Origin: Firmicutes bacterium UBA3910
Lineage (GTDB): Bacteria > Bacillota > Limnochordia > Darwinibacteriales > Darwinibacteriaceae
DNA length: 17,118 nucleotides
Direction: 5' to 3'
NCBI GenBank assembly: GCA_002391465.1
Contig: DGFC01000137.1
Coordinates: 1-17,118 of the forward strand
Positions within the stretch are counted from its first letter, which is position 1. Each line of letters opens with the position of its first letter. Positions 8,288 through 13,066 of this stretch are shown piece by piece. Both the position numbers and the translations under genes were made by a program. The notes under the pieces are model-generated. The model was not told the DNA's origin and ran no database searches. It was given only the letters and a program-made list of their open reading frames with translations.

Positions 8288-8318
8288 GTTTTCCACCTCG
8301 AGTTGTATCAAACCAGAA

Positions 8319-8336
8319 GTGATACCATTATATCAC
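8319..8336 (-). promoter_or_regulatory. extended -10 promoter of the MATE gene with overlapping inverted repeat (candidate operator)
   Basis: On the minus strand, TGATATAAT (TG-A-TATAAT, hexamer 8332-8327) is a perfect extended -10. The -35 is poor (TTGTTT at 15-base spacing is the nearest), which is common for extended -10 promoters. The inverted repeat GTGATA-N6-TATCAC (8319-8336) covers the -10 hexamer, so a bound repressor would block RNA polymerase. A second, shorter repeat (CACCT-AA-AGGTG) lies just upstream. The repressor is not identified and no regulator gene is adjacent. The promoter call is stronger than the operator call. Confidence 0.7.
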
Positions 8337-8374
8337 CTTTAGGTGGAAAACAATACGTATTCGTGTCTATGCAT

Positions 8375-8704
8375 TCACTCTTTTGCGAAATAATTGAGAA
8401 CTAATCCTCCCGCCGTCAGGAGGAAAGCAAAACCGACCAGGGTACCAAAAGTTGTGCGGAAAAACGGAGTCAAGCCCAAGAGGAACGCGAGCAGAGCACT
8501 GGTTACGCCCCGCCCCAGAGCGAGAAAGATGTTCGGCAGAGACGATTGACCGGTGAAAACACTGAGCACTGTGTTGGCTGCCGCTGCCGCGAGGGCAAAG
8601 AGCAGTGACTTCCACCAAGTATTGCTGTCGAAGAGCGTTAACATGAGCAGTGATGAGGGGGCAGCAAGTGCCAACTCAAGTGTGATATGTCCTGGCTTAA
8701 ACAT
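8375..8704 (-). CDS. small hydrophobic membrane protein, unknown function
   Basis: A 109-residue protein with about four hydrophobic segments (beginning ITLELALAAPSSLLMLTLF and ending VGFAFLLTAGGLVLNYF) and a short charged C terminus. I do not recognise the family. The frame is open further upstream to 8806, but the ATG at 8704 has GGGAGGG (8717-8711) at a six-base spacing, and the upstream translation looks unlike a protein, so this start is preferred. It points the same way as the MATE gene, which follows after an 87-base gap with its own promoter. The gene to its other side (diguanylate cyclase) is divergent. The weak -10-like TATACT at about 8740 on the minus strand is a possible but unconvincing promoter. 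Confidence 0.75.
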   Translation of the reverse strand: MFKPGHITLELALAAPSSLLMLTLFDSNTWWKSLLFALAAAAANTVLSVFTGQSSLPNIFLALGRGVTSALLAFLLGLTPFFRTTFGTLVGFAFLLTAGGLVLNYFAKE

Positions 8705-8839
8705 CCATTTCCCTCCCGGTTTAGTTTGTACGGGTGGAGTATAAACATACCGTCCTTGCGAATCTAAGTTAAGGAGGAGGATTTTCTGGAAGATAGTGGA
8801 ATACAAGCCTAAGCTTTTTGGAGGATAGGGGCTGATCCT

Positions 8840-10012
8840 ATGCGGCGGCTGAAGGTAAGGTTGCGCCTGCTCAGGCGAAACCTGCGTGAACTCCGCGTCG
8901 ATGAAGAGTTAAGACGGGAAGCCATTGCAGCCAGTGTACAAAGGATTTTCTGGACCGCACCTCTCCTGGCCACCGGTAATCTCCTGGCAGCGGCGGGCTT
9001 TTGGCTGCGGGAAACACCTGCGGCTGGGAACGAGCTGTTGTGGTACAACCTGATCATCACGGTAAATTTGACAGTAAGTGCAGGAAGTGTATTAATGTGG
9101 CTGTTCGCCTGGAAAATCAAAAGGCCCGAGACAAGTACGCGGGTGCAGACCTTTTTTGTTTACGTAGTAGCGGTATATGTGCTCTCTGTGGGTTTGACAA
9201 TTACCCTCATTGATCAGCTGGTCATGACGGGCATCACACCCTTTCTAATCTGTGTGGTAATAGTGGGGACGTTTTATTACCTGGAACCCCGCAATTCCCT
9301 TGTCCTGTTCAGCCTGGCCTATCTTGTTTTTCGTTGGGTACTTCCCTTGGTAGGGGACAACTCGGTGAACGTAATCCACTCCAACCAGGTGAACGGCCTA
9401 ATAGTTACCACTTTAGGGTTGGCCCTATCGCTTTTGGGCTGGCTCGCTTTTCGCCGGGGAATCCTGCAGCAGCGTACCATCGAGGGACAGCAGGCCAAAC
9501 TGAGGAATCTTGCCTATCAAGATCCGTTAACAGGCCTGCCCAACCGTAGATTTCTGGATGAGCGGATCAAAGCGGAGGTGTCTATGGTTCGTGGGCAACA
9601 GACCCAGTCCGCCCTTTTGATCTGCGATATCGATCACTTCAAAGATGTGAACGATACCTACGGCCATTTAGGCGGGGATGATCTGCTCAGGGAATTGGCT
9701 GAACTGCTGCGGAAAAATGTCAGGGCGGACAGTACTTTGGTGAGGCTTGGGGGAGAAGAATTCGTGATCCTGGCTCCCGGGGCCACCCTAGAAGAAGGTA
9801 CCCGCTTGGCGGAACGCCTGCGGGAACTGGTGGAAGGGCACAGCTTTACGGTGGATGGCAAGGAAGTGCGCATCACTTTGAGCATCGGTGTATCTACCCT
9901 TTTCGGCACAGAAGGTGCCCGGGACTATTACCACCGGGCTGATCGGGCCCTTTACCAAGCGAAGGCTTTGGGGCGCAACAGGGTGGCGGTTGCGGTAGAA
10001 CAGCTTGCTTGA
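8840..10012 (+). CDS. membrane-bound diguanylate cyclase (GGDEF domain)
   Basis: A 390-residue protein. A basic, Arg-rich N terminus (1-37) is followed by about six transmembrane segments (residues 38-205) and a cytoplasmic GGDEF domain (about 225-388). The domain has the expected DPLTGLPNRRFLDERI start, the ICDIDHFKDVNDTYGH metal/substrate region, and the active-site GGEEF at 304-308, so it should make cyclic di-GMP from two GTP. The product-inhibition I-site, normally RxxD five residues before the motif, reads RADS, so feedback inhibition may be weak. The six-TM sensor region is not one I can name. The ATG has AGGGG at 8827-8831, eight bases upstream. The gene is monocistronic and ends at a shared terminator. 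Confidence 0.93.
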   Translation: MRRLKVRLRLLRRNLRELRVDEELRREAIAASVQRIFWTAPLLATGNLLAAAGFWLRETPAAGNELLWYNLIITVNLTVSAGSVLMWLFAWKIKRPETSTRVQTFFVYVVAVYVLSVGLTITLIDQLVMTGITPFLICVVIVGTFYYLEPRNSLVLFSLAYLVFRWVLPLVGDNSVNVIHSNQVNGLIVTTLGLALSLLGWLAFRRGILQQRTIEGQQAKLRNLAYQDPLTGLPNRRFLDERIKAEVSMVRGQQTQSALLICDIDHFKDVNDTYGHLGGDDLLRELAELLRKNVRADSTLVRLGGEEFVILAPGATLEEGTRLAERLRELVEGHSFTVDGKEVRITLSIGVSTLFGTEGARDYYHRADRALYQAKALGRNRVAVAVEQLA

Positions 10013-10027
10013 TTGGGAACAACAAAA

Positions 10028-10060
10028 CGGATTCACCCACTGGGCGAACCCGCTTTTTTT
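10028..10060. terminator. bidirectional intrinsic terminator between GGDEF gene and sigma operon
   Basis: The 11-base arms CGGATTCACCC and GGGCGAACCCG pair around an ACT loop. On the plus strand there are two A-C mismatches and the stem is followed by CTTTTTTT. On the minus strand the two mismatches become G-U wobbles and the stem is followed by TTTTGTTGTT. It lies 15 bases after the GGDEF stop and 3 bases after the stop of the last sigma-operon gene, so it serves both convergent units. Confidence 0.85.
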
Positions 10061-10062
10061 GA

Positions 10063-10284
10063 TCATTCTTTTTCCTGGAACACCCAGTCCTGGATGCTTC
10101 CCAGCTCTCTGTAGGCCGCCTTCAGTTCCTGCACCGACTCATGGTCAAGACCCAGGGCGTACAGCTCTCGTTCAAAAATACCCAGGGCTCTCCTGCGCTT
10201 TATCAGCAGGGAAGGCGCCACAGATACAGTTCGGCCCATCAACTTACTGAACCCAACCACAGCAGACAATACTCCTCGCCACAT
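10063..10284 (-). CDS. small hypothetical protein, last gene of the ECF sigma operon
   Basis: A 73-residue protein with a weakly hydrophobic N-terminal stretch (about residues 1-25, GVLSAVVGFSKLMG) and a charged helical C-terminal half (RRRALGIFERELYALGLDHESVQELKAAYRELG). It might be peripherally membrane-attached. I do not recognise a family. It begins nine bases after the preceding gene and ends at the bidirectional terminator, so it belongs to the same transcript as the sigma factor. Its ribosome binding site is weak (GAGG two bases from the ATG, AAGG further up), which suggests coupling to translation of the gene before it. A role in sigma-factor control or in its regulon is inferred from position only. 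Confidence 0.7.
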   Translation of the reverse strand: MWRGVLSAVVGFSKLMGRTVSVAPSLLIKRRRALGIFERELYALGLDHESVQELKAAYRELGSIQDWVFQEKE

Positions 10285-10293
10285 AGCCTCGCC

Positions 10294-10548
10294 TTAAGAG
10301 TTGCCAAACTGTTTGGTCAGGGATTTGAGGGAGTCCATGTACTGATGTGTCAGGTTCATGGCAGCTTCCTTATCCATACCGGCATCGATCAGATTCTTGT
10401 AGAACGTCCCAACCGCCTTGCTCATTGTGACTGCCCCTTCTTCCGAATAGAGCACATGGTAGATCTCCTTGATCAGGGTTGGGAGTTTGGTGGACACCAT
10501 ATCCAGCATTTCACCGATTTCTTTGACAGGAATATCAGAGTTGCTCAT
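10294..10548 (-). CDS. small helical hypothetical protein in the ECF sigma operon
   Basis: An 84-residue, mostly helical soluble protein starting MSNSDIPVKEIGEML and ending SLKSLTKQFGNS. It has no cysteines, signal peptide or transmembrane segment. I have an impression of similar small proteins beside sigma factors in other Clostridia, but cannot name a family. A GTG at 10560 also opens the frame. The ATG at 10548 is preferred because AAAGGAG lies about ten bases upstream and actually touches the GTG. The first 14 bases overlap the end of the preceding gene, indicating translational coupling. Function unknown. Confidence 0.75.
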   Translation of the reverse strand: MSNSDIPVKEIGEMLDMVSTKLPTLIKEIYHVLYSEEGAVTMSKAVGTFYKNLIDAGMDKEAAMNLTHQYMDSLKSLTKQFGNS

Positions 10549-10873
10549 TGGCAAATACACTCCTTTCGAATATTCGCATTACCGGCCACAGCATTTTTGG
10601 CATGACCGCATTCAACACGGTGTGCAGCACCGCCTTATAAAGCACTTGACCCACGCTGCCCTTAATTTTGAGGTACAGCTGTTTCTTTTCCCCTTCTGGC
10701 AGGGGAGTTTTGAGGGACGCCAACTCGTTTTTTAGGGCCAGTTCCAGTTGGAGGACAGCCAAGAACTCCCTATCCGATTCGATCAGCAGCAGAGCCCGTT
10801 TCTTTTCATCAGGTGCTAGGGTATCCTGGAGAAGGCCCAAGGCCAGATCCATATATTCTTCTCGCTGCGTCAT
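10535..10873 (-). CDS. candidate anti-sigma factor (no zinc motif), coupled to ECF sigma
   Basis: A 112-residue protein whose ATG overlaps the sigma factor stop as ATGA (10873-10870), the usual arrangement for an ECF sigma and its regulator. The N-terminal 70 residues are charged and helical (YMDLALGLLQDTLAPDEKK, then FLAVLQLELALKNELASL). The C-terminal part (about 75-102) is amphipathic to hydrophobic (VLYKAVLHTVLNAVMP) and might contact the membrane. The HxxxCxxC zinc motif of ZAS anti-sigma factors is absent, and there are no cysteines at all. The anti-sigma role is inferred from position, size and helical N terminus, not from a recognised domain. Confidence 0.7.
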   Translation of the reverse strand: MTQREEYMDLALGLLQDTLAPDEKKRALLLIESDREFLAVLQLELALKNELASLKTPLPEGEKKQLYLKIKGSVGQVLYKAVLHTVLNAVMPKMLWPVMRIFERSVFANEQL

Positions 10874-11334
10874 GATGTTGTTCCCTCCTTCAGCCAGTGA
10901 TAGAGGCGTTTGCGAGCGTAGTGGGCCTTGCTTTTCACTGTCCCCTCCGGCATGCCCAGCATCTCCGCCAGCTCCCGGTACGTCAGCCCTTCCACGTAGA
11001 GGCCGTAAACGATGGTTCGCTCAACTTCATCCAATTGCTGTAACGATTCCTGCACATACAGGTTAGAAGGGGTGTGACTGCTTGCTGCTTGACTCTCTAG
11101 CTGAAGGGGTAGCTCAGGGGGGTGCCTGCGCAGAAAGTCTACCATCTTGTTGTGGGCAATGGACAGGAGCCAAGCCTTAGGTGAATTCACCTTTTGGAGT
11201 CGTTCTATCCCCTGATGGGCGGCCAGAAAGGTTTCCTGCATAATATCTTCCACTACCTGTCTGTCCTTGAGCTTAAAGACAAGATAGCCGTAAACGGCAT
11301 CCGCATACTCTTGGTACAGCACTTCGAAGTCCAT
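10870..11334 (-). CDS. ECF (sigma-70 family) RNA polymerase sigma factor
   Basis: A 154-residue ECF sigma factor. Region 2 covers about residues 1-75, including VVEDIMQETFLAAHQGIERL and the SPKAWLLSIAHNKMVDFLRR stretch. A short linker follows, then region 4 (about 95-150, with the helix-turn-helix LTYRELAEMLGMPEGTVKSKAHYARKRL), which reads the -35 element. The frame extends to GTG 11352, but the predicted start of transcription from the promoter at 11358-11385 falls at about 11350. I therefore chose ATG 11334, which has GGGG nine bases upstream. It heads a four-gene operon ending at 10063. The inducing signal cannot be told from sequence. Confidence 0.92.
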   Translation of the reverse strand: MDFEVLYQEYADAVYGYLVFKLKDRQVVEDIMQETFLAAHQGIERLQKVNSPKAWLLSIAHNKMVDFLRRHPPELPLQLESQAASSHTPSNLYVQESLQQLDEVERTIVYGLYVEGLTYRELAEMLGMPEGTVKSKAHYARKRLYHWLKEGTTS

Positions 11335-11357
11335 CGTTCTCAGCCCCTTCACCCTTA

Positions 11358-11385
11358 TAGTCGGCTGTACTCACCACTTGGTTCA
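11358..11385 (-). promoter_or_regulatory. ECF-type autoregulatory promoter of the sigma operon
   Basis: On the minus strand, TGAACC (11385-11380), a 16-base spacer, then CGACTA (11363-11358) match the general ECF pattern (a -35 with an AAC core, and a -10 of CGTC/CGAC followed by TA). Transcription would begin near 11350, sixteen bases before the ATG. A sigma-A reading (TTGAAC to TATAAG) would need a 21-base spacer and is unlikely. Autoregulation by the adjacent sigma factor is the natural inference. Confidence 0.7.
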
Positions 11386-11489
11386 AACAAAATAGTTATG
11401 TTTTTGTAAAAAGCAGAGATTCGCAGGTCTTTGGGATAGATTGGCAAAAAATGAACTGCAGAGAAATGGTTGAATGGGGGAGAGGGTAA

Positions 11490-12230
11490 ATGGCAGACCA
11501 GTACACCCAGCTGCGGCGGGAATGGGGGGCGCTGGCACCTAAGTGGATTGAGGAAGCCAGGACAGGGGGCCACGTGCATCGCAAGGGGATGCTCGATGGG
11601 TACATGCTCTCACTCTGCGGCGATGTTTCGAATCTGCGCATCCTTGACTGCGGCTGCGGAGAAGGCCGCTTCGGCCGCATGTTGGCAAGAGGCGGTGCCG
11701 GGTACGTGTTAGGTGTGGATAGCTGCGAACTCATGATAGAAGCTGCCCGAGAGCTCCAATCCAGTAACGAAGAATACGTTCTAGGCGATGCGCAGGATCT
11801 TGGCTTTCTTGCTGATGCCAGCTTTGATTTGGCCATTTCTTATCTAAACCACTGCGATCTCCCGGACTTTGCAGCTAACGTACGGGAAGTATTTCGGGTG
11901 CTCAAACCAGGTGCCCGCTTCATTGTTGCCAACCTGCATCCAATGCGCTCGGCAGGGGGCAGCTGGCTGCGAGGACCGGATGGCGCCAGACAGCATATAA
12001 TGCTGGACAACTATTTTGCCGAAGGGGAGCGGCACCTCACAATGCAGGATGTGGGTATTACCAACTTCCACCGAACACTTTCAACCTATGTACGTGGTTT
12101 TCTCTGGGCTGGGTTTACCATTGAGGATATAATCGAACCAACCGTTTCGCCTGAGATGGTGGCTAAATATCCTGAGCTCGAAGATGAGCTGAGGGTCCCC
12201 AATTTCATAATTTATGTGCTGAGAAAATAG
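11490..12230 (+). CDS. class I SAM-dependent methyltransferase
   Basis: A 246-residue soluble protein with a Rossmann methyltransferase domain. Motif I is LRILDCGCGEGRFG (about residues 49-62), followed by the acidic strand end LGVDSCELMIEAA, then LGDAQDLGF and the motif IV-like FDLAISYLNHCDL. The REVFRVLKPGARFIVANLHP segment is typical of the Methyltransf_11 group. It transfers a methyl group from S-adenosylmethionine to an unknown substrate, probably a small molecule. The ATG follows a purine-rich GGGGGAGAGGG sequence. It runs divergently from the sigma operon across a 155-base gap that holds the ECF promoter, with no clear sigma-A promoter on the plus strand. A DUF1858-type gene follows 74 bases downstream. 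Confidence 0.88.
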   Translation: MADQYTQLRREWGALAPKWIEEARTGGHVHRKGMLDGYMLSLCGDVSNLRILDCGCGEGRFGRMLARGGAGYVLGVDSCELMIEAARELQSSNEEYVLGDAQDLGFLADASFDLAISYLNHCDLPDFAANVREVFRVLKPGARFIVANLHPMRSAGGSWLRGPDGARQHIMLDNYFAEGERHLTMQDVGITNFHRTLSTYVRGFLWAGFTIEDIIEPTVSPEMVAKYPELEDELRVPNFIIYVLRK

Positions 12231-12268
12231 TATTCATCTGTGGTTTTTCCTGCCTTGATGTTGTACAC

Positions 12269-12278
12269 TGTGATCACA
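12269..12278. promoter_or_regulatory. 10-base perfect palindrome TGTGATCACA upstream of the DUF1858 gene
   Basis: TGTGATCACA is exactly self-complementary and lies 26 bases before the ATG at 12305. Four bases upstream is a second small palindrome, TGTACA (12262-12267). Position between two genes suits an operator or the stem of a small RNA hairpin. The half-site TGTGA is like that of CRP/FNR-family sites, but those have a six-base gap that is missing here. Short palindromes also arise by chance. Confidence 0.35.
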
Positions 12279-12304
12279 AAAAACGTGAGGGGGTCCGGCT
12301 TCCA

Positions 12305-12529
12305 ATGGAGAAGATCATCGACCTAAACAAGACGGTGTATGAATTGGTGCAGGAGCACCCAGAATTAGTGGAGATCATGGCGGAATTGGGGTTTGCCAGC
12401 ATCACCAATCCTGCCATGTTAAAAACTGCGGGGAGAATTATGACTCTACCCAAAGGTGCTGCCATGAAAGGTAAGGACCTGGAGGAGATTAAGGTGGAGC
12501 TCACTAAACGGGGGTACACTGTGACCTAG
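12305..12529 (+). CDS. DUF1858-type small protein
   Basis: A 74-residue protein that matches my memory of the DUF1858 domain: IDLNKTVYELVQEHPELVEIM at the N terminus, then GFASITNPAMLKTAGR and MTLPKGAAMKG, ending with a short helix (LEEIKVELTKRGY). It lacks the cysteine pair found in some relatives. In other genomes this domain occurs alone or at the N terminus of iron-sulfur-repair-type proteins. The function of stand-alone copies is unknown. The ATG has GAGGGGG (12287-12293) at a rather long 11-base spacing. Its TAG stop overlaps the stop of the opposing YbaN gene by four bases. Confidence 0.78.
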   Translation: MEKIIDLNKTVYELVQEHPELVEIMAELGFASITNPAMLKTAGRIMTLPKGAAMKGKDLEEIKVELTKRGYTVT

Positions 12530-12903
12530 ACAACCTGCTCCCTGAGTCTGAGGATGTAGATGCTGACGGATAGGCCGATCATTATCACCAACAGGCGCAC
12601 ACTGGAGAGGGGAATAAAGAGCATGCAGAAAAGCAGGGAAGGCCAGAGTGTGCTTAATGCGGCAACCTTCACCTTACGGGGAACGGTGCGCTGTTCCAGA
12701 TAATCCTTAAGGTAGCGGCCGAAAACCCTGTGGTTAACCAGCCACAGATAAAGGGACTTTGAACTGCGCAGGTAGCAGTAGGCAGTTAGCAAGAGCAGGG
12801 GAGTGGTGGGTAGTACTGGTAAGAATATGCCGATTACACCTAGGACTAAAGTCAGAGTCCCCAGAGCAATGAGCAGATACTTCTTTAAGTCAAGTTTCAG
12901 CAT
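12526..12903 (-). CDS. YbaN/DUF454 family inner-membrane protein
   Basis: A 125-residue membrane protein with the DUF454 (YbaN) signature: an N-terminal hydrophobic hairpin containing GVIGIFLPVLPTTPLLLLTAYCYLRSSKSLYLWLVNHRVFG (about residues 20-62), a basic loop around YLEQRTVPRKVKV, and two further hydrophobic segments. The function of the family is not established. The frame is open to 13020, but the ATG at 12903 has GAGGTG (12913-12908) four bases upstream and gives the standard family length. It begins about 115 bases after the terminator of the glycine reductase operon, so it is transcribed separately. No clear terminator was found after its stop. Confidence 0.9.
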   Translation of the reverse strand: MLKLDLKKYLLIALGTLTLVLGVIGIFLPVLPTTPLLLLTAYCYLRSSKSLYLWLVNHRVFGRYLKDYLEQRTVPRKVKVAALSTLWPSLLFCMLFIPLSSVRLLVIMIGLSVSIYILRLREQVV

Positions 12904-12934
12904 GATACACCTCACTGATTGGTCCTGTAAGAAA

Positions 12935-12963
12935 ATTGTAAGGCAATGTGGGGTTAAGTTCCA
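12935..12963 (-). promoter_or_regulatory. probable promoter of the YbaN gene
   Basis: On the minus strand, TACAAT (12940-12935, five of six consensus bases) is preceded at 17 bases by a weak -35, TGGAAC (12963-12958, three of six). It falls between the glycine reductase terminator and the YbaN ribosome binding site, where a promoter is needed. Confidence 0.45.
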
Positions 12964-13018
12964 GCTAAAATTAGTTAGTTGTTTGGTAAGGAATTGTGTA
13001 CTGTGCAGTAGAAGGGAC

Positions 13019-13051
13019 AAAAAAATCCGCCGGGCGCTTTGCCCAGCGGAT
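13019..13051 (-). terminator. rho-independent terminator of the glycine reductase operon
   Basis: On the minus strand, an 11-base-pair stem (ATCCGCTGGGC / GCCCGGCGGAT, one G-U pair) with an AAAGC loop is followed by seven T residues. It starts 15 bases after the grdCD stop codon. The opposite strand has only a short T-stretch after the stem, so it serves the grd operon. Confidence 0.93.
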
Positions 13052-13066
13052 TTCTACCTTTTGGGG

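Noticed and set aside
10141..10605. 154-residue plus-strand ORF
   Set aside because: It covers the small sigma-operon genes in antisense. The minus-strand genes have coupled starts, ribosome binding sites and a shared terminator.
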